A stretch of DNA of 64,000 nt from a virus. The stretch spans positions 1 to 64,000 of IMG/VR virus record IMGVR_UViG_3300043811_000032. The stretch is one strand, 5' to 3'. Below the pieces are notes generated by a model. That model did not search any database and was not told the DNA's origin. It worked only from the letters and a program-made list of their open reading frames with translations. The position numbers and the translations under genes are program-made. This document shows positions 49,312 to 57,821 of the stretch, piece after piece (the stretch's first letter is position 1; each line of letters opens with the position of its first letter).

Positions 49312-49840
49312 CGTTCACCTCTGGAGGAAGGGAGCCGAGCAAGCCGGCGACTGCCGTGGCCAAGTCCGCTCGGTCATCCTCGGCCTCAACCTTCTGTTCC
49401 GACCCCGATCCCAGTTGCACCGCCACCGCCGCTTTGAGGAAGTTCGCCTTGCGGTCCGACGCCCGCTTGTCCCACTCGCCCAGTGCCATCCGAGATAACC
49501 CACACAGCGGGCTCTCTGGGTCTAGCGCGTCTTCCAGCTCAGCCTCGATGATCGCTCGGCGTTCACTGGGAGTCAACCCATCATCAGGGTCGCTCAGCGT
49601 TACCAGCGTCTGCCGCAACCGCTCCTGCAAGTCTACCTGTGCCAGCGGGATAGCCTCAGCCAACAACCTCTCCGTCGTCGCTGCCCGTCGCTTACGTCGA
49701 GCTGCGTTCTTCTTGCTCCTCTTGGCCTGCTGCTCGGCCTTGGTGTGGGTCTTGAGAGGCTTCATCTGTGATCGGGTCCGTTTAGTCCCGTTACTACCCC
49801 GCCCGCTCGTTTTTCTGGTCCGTTTCTTACCTAAGCCCAT
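49154..49840 (-). CDS. Basic protein, small-terminase candidate
   Basis: 228 residues from ATG 49840. The first 55 residues are strongly basic (KKRTRKTSGRGSNGTKRTRSQ, KRSKKNAARRKRRA). Then comes a helical region (TPSERRAIIEAELEDALDP...LSRMALGEWDKRASDRKANFLKAAVAV). It sits where the small terminase usually is, directly upstream of the ATPase. No helix-turn-helix is proven. The last 50 residues overlap the ATPase gene in another frame. Confidence 0.5.
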   Translation of the reverse strand: MGLGKKRTRKTSGRGSNGTKRTRSQMKPLKTHTKAEQQAKRSKKNAARRKRRAATTERLLAEAIPLAQVDLQERLRQTLVTLSDPDDGLTPSERRAIIEAELEDALDPESPLCGLSRMALGEWDKRASDRKANFLKAAVAVQLGSGSEQKVEAEDDRADLATAVAGLLGSLPPEVNGVSGLDKPTVPFEQPAAATVEPGVARRFRRSVVVATVAGDADSRPVAAEGSG

Positions 49841-49844
49841 GCGA

Positions 49845-49868
49845 TGTATAGTATAATAGCCGAAAACA
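49845..49868 (+). promoter_or_regulatory. Bidirectional -10 region between divergent genes
   Basis: The 39-base gap between divergent ATGs at 49840 and 49880 holds TATAGTATAATAG. Read plus, TATAAT lies about 20 bases before ATG 49880; read minus, TATACT lies about 12 bases before ATG 49840. -35 boxes are poor. Likely a shared, divergent promoter. Confidence 0.5.
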
Positions 49869-49879
49869 AGGGGCCGCTC

Positions 49880-50365
49880 ATGACCACCGCATACGCCGCC
49901 GATGCCGCCCACCTCATCCGCGTAGCCCGCAAGGTATGCCGCCGTGCCGGCTTCCCCGTAGACGCCGACCCCGAGTACGATAGCGCCATCAACTACGCCG
50001 TATGCCTCGCTGTGGCCAAGTACAAGCCAGGCAAGAAGTCCCTGTGCACCACTGCCTGCGACTACGCCATCCACAAGTGCATCCAGGCGAGGAAGACCAT
50101 AGCCCGTTGGCGTCGTCAGGACGCTGCTGGGGCTAGCCGTCCGCAAGCCCTGGACCGTGGCCGTGCCCTGCTACCCGACCCCTTCCCCATCGCCATCCCG
50201 CTCCTCGACCGGCAAGTGCTGGACTTCGTTGCCGCCCAGATCGGCACCGGCTGTCCCAACCGCGGGCGGAGCCGTGCTGCTCGGCTGCTCCAAATGACCC
50301 GCCCCTCCCTCGACCGGTTGCTGGACGACATCTTCCTGCGCAACCCGAGCCTGCTCAGCCTTTGA
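49880..50365 (+). CDS. Sigma-factor-like small transcription regulator
   Basis: 161 residues from ATG 49880 (AAGGGG upstream). Residues about 30-85 (DSAINYAVCLAVAKYKPGKKSLCTTACDYAIHKCIQARKTIARWRRQD) have the spacing of sigma-70 region 2, and a C-terminal helix-turn-helix (LDRQVLDFVAAQIG...RAARLLQMTRPSLDRLLDDIF) the spacing of region 4. This is one of three plus-strand genes in the window and has its own promoter. It may turn on phage genes. The match is by pattern only. Confidence 0.5.
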   Translation: MTTAYAADAAHLIRVARKVCRRAGFPVDADPEYDSAINYAVCLAVAKYKPGKKSLCTTACDYAIHKCIQARKTIARWRRQDAAGASRPQALDRGRALLPDPFPIAIPLLDRQVLDFVAAQIGTGCPNRGRSRAARLLQMTRPSLDRLLDDIFLRNPSLLSL

Positions 50366-50872
50366 CCTGTTTCGCCCGCTGCCCGATGGCGTGGTCGGCT
50401 TCACCACCACCCCTACGCCGTGCCCGTTCTTCTCCGCCTCGATCTTCGCCGCTCGGCCATTGCGGTACTCCTCGATCTGTGCCGCCCGCAGCTCCGCCGC
50501 CTTCGCCTTCGCCGCCTTGCGCAGCTCACGCCGGATCTCTTTCGCCTCCAGCTTGGCTCGTGCCTCGTCCTGCCGAGCCCGCCGCTTCTCCGCGATGCTG
50601 CGCAGGCGCTTGTCCTGCAGGTTCTGCGGCTCCTCCCAGTAGGCTGTCGCCGAGACCTGCGCGACGATCTCCCGCACCCGCAGGGCATCGTCGTTGAAGT
50701 ACTCCACCACCTTGTCGCAGTGGGCGATCAGCCGATGCCCCGGTTGGTAGCAGCCGAGCAGGTAAGCCAGCAGCTCCGCCTCGTCCTCGGTCACCTGCAG
50801 CGGGCGCCACTGTGGCTGGAGGACGTAGCCCGTGGTCTGCTTCTTCTGGTGCTTGCGCTTCTTGCGTGGCAT
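50171..50872 (-). CDS. Basic helical protein overlapping convergent gene
   Basis: 233 residues from ATG 50872 (TGATG). Residues 1-20 are very basic (RKKRKHQKKQ), the middle has EAELLAYLLGCYQPGHR and a long charged helix (AEKRRARQDEARAKLEAKEIRRELRKAAKAKAAEL). The last 65 residues overlap the plus-strand sigma-like gene. Function unknown; a nucleic-acid role is possible. Confidence 0.5.
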   Translation of the reverse strand: MPRKKRKHQKKQTTGYVLQPQWRPLQVTEDEAELLAYLLGCYQPGHRLIAHCDKVVEYFNDDALRVREIVAQVSATAYWEEPQNLQDKRLRSIAEKRRARQDEARAKLEAKEIRRELRKAAKAKAAELRAAQIEEYRNGRAAKIEAEKNGHGVGVVVKPTTPSGSGRNRSKAEQARVAQEDVVQQPVEGGAGHLEQPSSTAPPAVGTAGADLGGNEVQHLPVEERDGDGEGVG

Positions 50873-53112
50873 CACTTCCTCTTGGGTATGAGGTGGCGAT
50901 ACGCAGGATACTTGTACAGGGCTCCCTCTATCCGTGGCACAGCGTTACAGCGCAGATATCGCTCCGATAGGTCGATCCCTACCGAATGTCGGCCGTGGTC
51001 GATACTGACCTCGCACGTAGTACCGCTCCCACAGAAGGGGTCCATAACTACGCACGGCACCACGTCGTAGTCGTAGCCGCAATGGCAACCCGGCTTCCAG
51101 CCCACCGTCTTCACCTCGACGCCGGCCACCGAGTTGGCGCAGCTGTTGCCCGTGCCCTCCTCGCCGGTCCGCTTGACGTAGTCGTTGGGTCGCTCCCGCT
51201 TCAGCTTCTTCTCCTCTGTCACCCGCTGCCACGGTGTGCCGCAGAAGCCGCAGGCGCCCTTCGCACTAGTGCCGGCGAGGATGCACGGCTCGATCAGTTT
51301 AGGTGGAAACGTGGCGAAGTGGGCACCAGGGTATCCGCCTGCACTAATAAGCCATACTGACCTCTTGTTCCGATTTGGTACACGGCCTAATACCGCTGAG
51401 GCGTGGTCTTCGTTGTGCGACACCTTCCCGTCGAACTCAGTGGACGCTTGCTTCGGAGCAAGCGTTCGAGGAGGTAAGTTAGCTGTGTCTGCCGGCTCCT
51501 TGATCGCCTCCGCGTCATAGAAGTAGTCCATCCCCTTCGTCAGCAGGAACACGTACTCATGCGCCTTGGTGCAACGGTTCCGCACGCTCTCGGGCATCGG
51601 CGACGGCTTGCTGTTATGGGTCAACACACCCGAAGCCAGTGCGAGCAGGTGTGGCTCGTCCTCAACGCCCAGTTCGTACACGTATCGCGACTTCGCCTTG
51701 CGGACCTCCACAACCTCCAGCCGGTCCTTCTCGTTCCAGTGCCCGCTTCGTGCCTTCCTGATCTCCCCCTTGTATCCTTTCCGCGGTTTGCCTTTGTATA
51801 TCCCGACACACGGATTCAATGTCAAGCAGTAGCCAAGCCGAGCGCAGACTGTCCGCAGATCCCTTTCCAAGTTAGCGTTCCTTGTGAACCCGAGTCGCCA
51901 GCGAACACCACCGTCGCTACCGTCTCCACTCAGGTAGCCGTCCAGCATCGCCTCCAAAAAGTCGTTGCCATACCGCCACACTACCGGCGAGAAGCCCTTG
52001 TCGTAAGCATCGACACCACTTACCAACTCCCTGATGACAGCACAGATTAACTTGCCATATACTCGGATGGTCTGATTGTTGCCGTCTACAGTCAACGTGG
52101 CAGAACCGCCGTAGTCCTCAGCAATCTTCTTTACAAACTCCCACCTGCTTACTTCGTTGACATGGCCCGACAGGCTGAACTTGTCCTTCCTATCTCGCGT
52201 AACACCGCTGCCTTCGGCGATGTAGAGCCCTGCCAACCATGCCGCATCAAGCCCTACGTGTGACGGATCTCTTGGTTCCTTTGGTGCCGGCAGGCGACAG
52301 CCTTCCAGTACATCGCCAACCCTAATGTCTTTGGATTCAACAAGACCACGATCCTTTACTGGGAACCTATGCGTTGGCGTGCAAGAAATGCGCTCACCAC
52401 TTCTAAGCACTAGCGTCCTCTCATCTCCGCACCGTGGCGACTTGCTCATCCCCTTGAGCTGTGTCCACTTATTGCCGTTCCATAGTTTGACCGTGCTCGG
52501 TTTGAGCCGGTACAGATCCTTGAGTGTCATTGGCATGTCGCCCTTCTGCGTGCGAGCGTAGACCCACGTGCCACCACTCAGGCACCAAATTATGTCCTGT
52601 CGCAGCACCCATCCATCAGCTTGCAACGCGAGGGCGACGCGCCACGGGACGCCGACGAGGTTGCCTGATCTTAAGCCGCTGGTGCCTCCGTCTTTTGGCC
52701 ACGAGCCGGCCGATTCCGACTGCTTATCGTTCTCGAACTTCTTGCCAAAGTAGCGTTCGTTGAACCCGCTTTTCACGTCTCCACCACCTCCCGCTCCGCC
52801 GTAACTGTCACCTAAATTAAGCCATAGCACCCCGTCGTCCCGCAGCACCCGCCGCACCTCGCGAAACACCTCGACCATCGTGGCGACAAACTCCTGCGGT
52901 GTCTTCTCACTGCCGATTTCCTGATGCTTGCTATCGTGCCCGTCCTCTAAGTACGAGCGGAGGCCCCAATAAGGCGGACTAGTCACGACACAGTGAACGC
53001 TCTGGGTCTTGAGCCCGCGCAGGACGTCTGTGACGTTGCCGTGATATATCTTCACGGTCTCTTGGTCCGAGGTCATCCAGTAGGGCGGCACTGCCCTGAC
53101 GTGTATCGGCAT
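50872..53112 (-). CDS. DNA methyltransferase (N4/N6 class beta) containing an intein
   Basis: 746 residues from ATG 53112. Extein motifs are in class-beta order: motif IV TSPPYWGLRSY early, motif I DPFCGSGTT at the end. SPPY fits N4-cytosine or N6-adenine methylation. The intein follows DIIW; after splicing DIIW joins SKPSPMPESV, the usual methyltransferase sequence. A CGFCG zinc pair lies in the C-half. It would protect phage DNA from restriction or mark it. It may act on the same DNA as the hypermodification block downstream in the opposite direction of transcription order. Confidence 0.88.
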   Translation of the reverse strand: MPIHVRAVPPYWMTSDQETVKIYHGNVTDVLRGLKTQSVHCVVTSPPYWGLRSYLEDGHDSKHQEIGSEKTPQEFVATMVEVFREVRRVLRDDGVLWLNLGDSYGGAGGGGDVKSGFNERYFGKKFENDKQSESAGSWPKDGGTSGLRSGNLVGVPWRVALALQADGWVLRQDIIWCLSGGTWVYARTQKGDMPMTLKDLYRLKPSTVKLWNGNKWTQLKGMSKSPRCGDERTLVLRSGERISCTPTHRFPVKDRGLVESKDIRVGDVLEGCRLPAPKEPRDPSHVGLDAAWLAGLYIAEGSGVTRDRKDKFSLSGHVNEVSRWEFVKKIAEDYGGSATLTVDGNNQTIRVYGKLICAVIRELVSGVDAYDKGFSPVVWRYGNDFLEAMLDGYLSGDGSDGGVRWRLGFTRNANLERDLRTVCARLGYCLTLNPCVGIYKGKPRKGYKGEIRKARSGHWNEKDRLEVVEVRKAKSRYVYELGVEDEPHLLALASGVLTHNSKPSPMPESVRNRCTKAHEYVFLLTKGMDYFYDAEAIKEPADTANLPPRTLAPKQASTEFDGKVSHNEDHASAVLGRVPNRNKRSVWLISAGGYPGAHFATFPPKLIEPCILAGTSAKGACGFCGTPWQRVTEEKKLKRERPNDYVKRTGEEGTGNSCANSVAGVEVKTVGWKPGCHCGYDYDVVPCVVMDPFCGSGTTCEVSIDHGRHSVGIDLSERYLRCNAVPRIEGALYKYPAYRHLIPKRK
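51613..52584 (-). mobile_element. Intein with DOD (LAGLIDADG) homing endonuclease, in methyltransferase
   Basis: 324 residues from Cys1 (CLSGGTWVY) to the final VLTHN, with Ser as the +1 residue. Block B is TPTHRFPV, and the two DOD helices are WLAGLYIAEGSG and MLDGYLSGDGSDGG, with intact acidic residues. So both splicing and homing look functional. Insertion is between IW and SKP in the active-site region, a typical conserved site. Confidence 0.9.
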
Positions 53113-56100
53113 TAGCCTTCTCCCATTACTTCGCGGTACAACCCCGCCATCCTTCGGGTAAGTCTCCACCGAGTCCTCAGATTGACTCCGTTCTTCAGCG
53201 GCTGATGCGGCTCGCAGGCACCGATCCGCTTGAGGAACTTGAGCAGCCCGCGTTCCTTGTCCTCTCCTTCGTGAGTTAGGTGGATGAGTGCAGCCACCTC
53301 CAGTCCCATGTCCCCCGCCGCTGCCAAATGCCGGATGATCTCGTACGTGCGGCCCCGAGCCGTATCCATCGCCACCCGTCGCACGCGGACCATCACCTCG
53401 CCGTCAATGGCGGTGCGGTTGAGTACGATGGCGAGGCAGTACGCCAGCTTGCCGATCTGGGACGTGAGCCGAGCACTCATCTCTCGGCTTGTCTCCTCGT
53501 CCTGCTTCTTGCTAGGGCGGGCACGCAGGTACGCCACGAACTTGGCGTAGGCCATGCAGAGCCTTGCCGCCTCGTCGGTCATCGTGATGTGGGGTAGTAA
53601 CCTACCCACGTTCTGCCGCAGCCACTCGACGTAGCCGCCGGTGATGCGCTTGGCGGCGATCATTTCCGGCGTGTCGGTGGTCTCGACCTTGCCATCCACC
53701 TCGTATAGGTTCATGCGCACCTGGTTGATCTTCCGCCAGCTGATCTCGTCCTCCAGCGAGTCGTCGATCACGTCCATGATGCGGCAGCACAGGAACCGCT
53801 CGCCCAGCTCACTGGTGTCCAGCGCACGCAGCGCCCCCGTACCGCAGAGTATCCAGGCGAAGCGGATACCCTCGTAGTCGCGGGACATCTTGTTGTTGAA
53901 AGCCGACCTACCCACCGTGTCGTACAGGTCGCGGGCCTGCCCCAGCACCTGATCGCGGTTAGGTAATGTCAACACCGTGTCGCCATCTTTGACAACGAAC
54001 GCCTTGTCGCGGAGCTTGTTCACCAATCCGAGGTCCTCCGTGCCCTCCTTGTCCGTCTGGTAGCCGCTGTAGAAGCCGCGGAACGTGCTCTGGGCCTTGA
54101 CGTACTCGCGAGCCACGCTAATCGCCTCGCACAGGATACTCTTGCCGGTAGACGGAGGCGACACCGCCATGATCCAGATCTGGTCCCCCACCACCTTCAC
54201 CGAGGCGACCGCCGCCATGATGATGCTGAAGCCGTAGTCCAGCCCGTCCGTCCACTTCATCGCCTTGCGCCACGCCTGCACGCAGTCCCGCCAGTTGTCG
54301 CAGGGCTGGGTCGTGAGTAGGTCGCGGTGTGGCCCGGCCTCGCTCTTGACCAGCCACTCGGCAGGCACCGGCTCGATCCGGTCGTTGAGCCTCTCCTGTA
54401 GTTCGATGCGCTCCTCCGCCGTCGAGCCCTGCGTGAGCCAGTCCCGCACGTCGTAGCCGCTCGGCAGCTCGGGGTCGTAGCCGTCCGCGCCCCAGCGAAT
54501 GTACCTGATCTCCTTGGGTGGTGCCTCCTGGCTCGCCAACAGCCGGGCGACGCGCTCCATGCCGTCTAGTCCGGCCTTGGTGACTCGTCCCTGATGCTCG
54601 CGAGGATGGTCGTTGTCGAACAGTAGTACCACCGTCTTGCCTGCCAGCAGCGAGGCCCAGCTCGGGTTGAACACGCTACAGCCCGGCACCGCCAGCACGT
54701 TCGCCCGCTGGCCGAGTCCCGCACTGCGAGCCGCCTGTAGCGTCTCCCACCACGCCATCCCGTCCCACGGCCCTTCACAATTTCCAGACACCACCGCCTT
54801 GCCGTTCCGGCGGACCACCACAAACCCAGTGGAGACAGTCACGCAGTAGACCTTACCTTTGTAGTGCTCTCTAGTCGGTTTATTGACAATCACTCTCCAA
54901 GGTTTCTTGATCATACAGAGGACGTACTGGTCGTTGCAGTTCTCCTCCTCGGACGGTATGCGGTTGGTACCGCTGGAATAGCCGGAGATCACAGCCATCC
55001 TTGAGATGACGTCTGCGTTGGCAGCGTTGGAGGTAAAATACCGGATACAGTTCTGGCCCTTGTCGCCGTCCCAATGAGGAATCTCCTCAATGATAGTCTG
55101 GCGGGTCTTGAGCGGCCAAGCTAGCTCCTTGCCTGTCCATATCTTCTTAGGGCAGCATTCCAATAAGAATTGAGCCTCCGGCTGTCGCTTGTCTATGAGG
55201 ATAGACTCAGACTCGTCCACGCTCCCCCAGTGGTGAGTCTTGAACTTTATGCCAAGTTCGTTGAGCAGGCTCTTTAGCCGCTCTTTCTTGCGATCCTTGT
55301 AGAAGCTGAACTCGATCTGGAATCCGCCTCGGATACAACCGTCGGCTACGAAAGCCGTCAACAACTTGGCTTGCGTTTCTGATGGACCTGCTTCTTCCCC
55401 CACCATAGTACCGCTGACTGGCAACTGGAAGCCGGCACCAACGTCTTGGGCCTTTCTGACTTGGCTCTTGGTAGCCTGCTGCCTTTTGCACAGCATCCTG
55501 TGGTCTGGCGTAACCAACAGGTCACACCAGCGGCTGGCGAAGTTGACCATCTCTCCGTGGAAATCTAGGACCTGCTTGGCTCTAGGCCGCTCGAACCTTA
55601 TGCTCTCGTTCTCTGGTTTGTAGGAGGCCACTCTGTCCTCCTCTCCCAATTCCTTGAACAACATCCATCCACGGTTAGTAAGGATCTCTGTGTCGTCCGA
55701 GTAGCAGACGTAACACATCTCCTTGCTCGCGTCGAACAGCGGCACGCCATGAAGCCCGTGTCCAACGTGCTCTCCGCCTGATAGAGTCGTAGGAAGCAAC
55801 TTCATTCTCTTACTTGTATAGTCTCGCACGTAGCGGTACAGCTGGACGAGGTTGCCCTCGCGGTTGTACCCCGGCAGCGCGTAGTCAAGAGTGAGCGGAT
55901 GCCGAATAGCTCCCCACTTGACGAGCGTGTCGACACTGAGCAGCTTGCGATCCTCGGCCAGCTCCTCCAGATCCGTCGGCGGTTGTGCCGCAGCCCACAG
56001 CTCGCGTAGGAACGTAACCTGGTTACCAGCACGTCCGCAGACCTTACAGTCCCAGAGCCCGCTCGCTGTTGCCACTCGCCATTTGAGCTTACCGCAGAAC

Positions 56101-56201
56101 GGACACTCTGCCTCCGACTGGTCCTGCCCCTCCCACGACAGGTCCATCCCGTGTTGGACGTATGCTTTCAATACCGCAGGAACGGTCTTGACGACAGGCA
56201 T
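53112..56201 (-). CDS. Primase-helicase with TOPRIM domain and intein
   Basis: 1029 residues from ATG 56201 (TGATG). N-terminal zinc ribbon (CPFCGKLKWRV...WDCKVCGRAGNQ), then primase TOPRIM sequence with YVCEGPWDGMAWWE (interrupted by the intein before Cys) and VVLLFDNDHP (the acidic metal site). The C-half is a P-loop helicase, VSPPSTGKSIL as Walker A, with a CGTGALR sensor-like loop. It primes and unwinds DNA for the family A polymerase nearby. Closest by layout to phage bifunctional primase-helicases; the helicase subclass is uncertain. Confidence 0.85.
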   Translation of the reverse strand: MPVVKTVPAVLKAYVQHGMDLSWEGQDQSEAECPFCGKLKWRVATASGLWDCKVCGRAGNQVTFLRELWAAAQPPTDLEELAEDRKLLSVDTLVKWGAIRHPLTLDYALPGYNREGNLVQLYRYVRDYTSKRMKLLPTTLSGGEHVGHGLHGVPLFDASKEMCYVCYSDDTEILTNRGWMLFKELGEEDRVASYKPENESIRFERPRAKQVLDFHGEMVNFASRWCDLLVTPDHRMLCKRQQATKSQVRKAQDVGAGFQLPVSGTMVGEEAGPSETQAKLLTAFVADGCIRGGFQIEFSFYKDRKKERLKSLLNELGIKFKTHHWGSVDESESILIDKRQPEAQFLLECCPKKIWTGKELAWPLKTRQTIIEEIPHWDGDKGQNCIRYFTSNAANADVISRMAVISGYSSGTNRIPSEEENCNDQYVLCMIKKPWRVIVNKPTREHYKGKVYCVTVSTGFVVVRRNGKAVVSGNCEGPWDGMAWWETLQAARSAGLGQRANVLAVPGCSVFNPSWASLLAGKTVVLLFDNDHPREHQGRVTKAGLDGMERVARLLASQEAPPKEIRYIRWGADGYDPELPSGYDVRDWLTQGSTAEERIELQERLNDRIEPVPAEWLVKSEAGPHRDLLTTQPCDNWRDCVQAWRKAMKWTDGLDYGFSIIMAAVASVKVVGDQIWIMAVSPPSTGKSILCEAISVAREYVKAQSTFRGFYSGYQTDKEGTEDLGLVNKLRDKAFVVKDGDTVLTLPNRDQVLGQARDLYDTVGRSAFNNKMSRDYEGIRFAWILCGTGALRALDTSELGERFLCCRIMDVIDDSLEDEISWRKINQVRMNLYEVDGKVETTDTPEMIAAKRITGGYVEWLRQNVGRLLPHITMTDEAARLCMAYAKFVAYLRARPSKKQDEETSREMSARLTSQIGKLAYCLAIVLNRTAIDGEVMVRVRRVAMDTARGRTYEIIRHLAAAGDMGLEVAALIHLTHEGEDKERGLLKFLKRIGACEPHQPLKNGVNLRTRWRLTRRMAGLYREVMGEG
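54780..55706 (-). mobile_element. Intein in primase-helicase
   Basis: 309 residues from CYSDDTEILTNRGW (classic block A) to GKAVVSGN followed by Cys as +1. Block B is LVTPDHRM. The endonuclease region (LLTAFVADGCIRGG, IEFSFYKDRKKERL) has a degenerate LAGLIDADG helix (AFVADG), and the second is unclear. Splicing residues look intact. The insertion interrupts the TOPRIM EG motif, so activity needs splicing. Confidence 0.88.
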
Positions 56202-56749
56202 CAATAGCTCCTTACTTCCCACACGATCATCCGACGTTGGAGTACGCCACAGTGCACGCGATAGTGCGAGAACTCGACCACGTGGTCCTCGTAGGTATCC
56301 AGCAGCTCCATCAGCCAGTCGTAGTCGCCGGGGTCGAGCGTTGTCCGCAGTAACGAGGTAGCAATTATACCGTAAACCTCGGCCGAGCGGGTGGCTAAAG
56401 CGGGCCGCATCGGCATCGGCAACGTGCTGTAGAGCAAATAGAGCCCGCGATTGCTCTGCATCACCTCCCCTTGCAGCACCGTCGTCGCCGTGGGCGCCAT
56501 CTCGCTGCAGTACCAGTCCTGCGGATCACTCATCCGTAGCCACAGTCCTCGCACCGCGGAGTAGCTCTGGTCATAGTACGTCGCCCCAGCCGCCACCCGA
56601 TTGCGCAGGTGGTAGCTGCCCATCTGGTTAGCCCCACTCTCAAACGCAACGCGGTCGTGCCACGTGTTGGTGCGGTTGCCGAACTCCAGCGCTTGGTATC
56701 GCTGGGTGAAGTCCGTTTTACTTAGCACCGGCGGTCTGCTTGGCCACAT
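56201..56749 (-). CDS. Unknown protein in DNA-modification block
   Basis: 182 residues from ATG 56749, chosen for GGGAGG 7 bases upstream. It overlaps the thymidylate synthase homologue by 32 bases. Motifs include RYQALEFGNRTNTWHDRVAFESGANQMG, WLRMSDPQDWYCSEMAP and YDWLMELLDTYEDHVVEF. No family recognised. Neighbours suggest a nucleotide or DNA role. Confidence 0.55.
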   Translation of the reverse strand: MWPSRPPVLSKTDFTQRYQALEFGNRTNTWHDRVAFESGANQMGSYHLRNRVAAGATYYDQSYSAVRGLWLRMSDPQDWYCSEMAPTATTVLQGEVMQSNRGLYLLYSTLPMPMRPALATRSAEVYGIIATSLLRTTLDPGDYDWLMELLDTYEDHVVEFSHYRVHCGVLQRRMIVWEVRSY

Positions 56750-57821
56750 AGTTCGCCTCCCGTCTACAGAGCCACTCTACCGCCGCCAGACGCCAGTCAT
56801 CTCCCCAACACATCTGCGCCGCCTTGAGTGCGTGGGTGTAGTTCCTGCTCTTGCGGTGATGGAACGCCATCATCAGCGGCTGGGCGACGTTCCGCAGGAA
56901 GCTGCAGTGGTACGAGCCTGCCAGTGCGTCCTTGCTGTGCCGCTCGACAAATTCACTACACTCCTTGTCGAAGATTTCCAGCTCGTTGGGCGAGAGCAGC
57001 GGCCACTTGAGGTCGCGGTCGGTGTAGAAGTCGTCGTGCTTGGTGTCGGCGAGCCAGACCTCCGGTTTCCAATTGCTTTCGTACACGTGGCCATTCGTCG
57101 TGATCTGGTGGTACTGCCCTACGGCGACGCCGAGGTGCGCGGCGACGTATTCAAGCAAGACGCTGAAGTGTACCGCATTCGCTCCCAGCAGCCCCCAAAT
57201 CAAATCGTTAGAGCGATTGAACACCGTAAGGTTCAGCTGCCGCGGCTCGCCGTGCGTCCAACCCCCCGACATCTGGAACGTCGCGGCGAGGTTGCAGCAG
57301 ACATCGCGGCTACGGTCGATAGCCAATAGGTCCTGATCCACCGTCCACATCTGGAGCACTGCCCGCCGGCTCTCCGGCTTCTCCTTCAAGTGTCGTATGA
57401 TCTGGGCTATCTGGTCCCAAGGCTCTAGGGCGTACCTATCGCCGGCGCTGTCGATCTGGTCATCGGTCAAGGCGTAGCTCTTGCTGTGCCGCCATCGCTT
57501 TCCGTAGCCGCCATTGAACGTCTCGCCGTCGTCCGTGTACTCCTTGAACTGCTTAGCGTAGTAGACGAGCGGGCTTACATCGTTCCGCCCCGCCAACATG
57601 TATAACGCTTCGTAGAGCATCATGAATGGATTCGCGTCCCGAGCCCCATTCATCAAGACTCTTTCACATGGCCGCTCGTACGTCACCGTCAACGGCTCCT
57701 CGATGACCAACACCGACCCGTTGCGGCTAGGGCTGGGTGTAGTTGGAATCGATCCGTCGTGTATGCCCTGCACTATCGTCCTGAAGGCGGTTCCGACGTT
57801 GCGTGTCTTGATCTGTGGCAC
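56718..57821 (-). CDS. Thymidylate synthase-family enzyme (ThyA fold), dUMP-type
   Basis: 367 residues from GTG 57821 (AAAGGAGAG upstream). ESRRAVLQMW carries the phosphate-binding Arg pair, the nucleophile is Cys175 or Cys176 in SRDVCCNLAATF, and FNRSNDLIWGLLGANAVHFSVLLEYVA is the conserved dUMP block. Asn215 in GAN corresponds to the Asn that selects dUMP; dCMP hydroxymethylases have Asp there. So it uses dUMP, either as thymidylate synthase or as a dUMP hydroxymethylase making 5-hydroxymethyl-dUMP. The PCH-type catalytic context is altered (VCCN). Length is 100 residues above E. coli ThyA. Confidence 0.8.
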   Translation of the reverse strand: MPQIKTRNVGTAFRTIVQGIHDGSIPTTPSPSRNGSVLVIEEPLTVTYERPCERVLMNGARDANPFMMLYEALYMLAGRNDVSPLVYYAKQFKEYTDDGETFNGGYGKRWRHSKSYALTDDQIDSAGDRYALEPWDQIAQIIRHLKEKPESRRAVLQMWTVDQDLLAIDRSRDVCCNLAATFQMSGGWTHGEPRQLNLTVFNRSNDLIWGLLGANAVHFSVLLEYVAAHLGVAVGQYHQITTNGHVYESNWKPEVWLADTKHDDFYTDRDLKWPLLSPNELEIFDKECSEFVERHSKDALAGSYHCSFLRNVAQPLMMAFHHRKSRNYTHALKAAQMCWGDDWRLAAVEWLCRREANYVAKQTAGAK

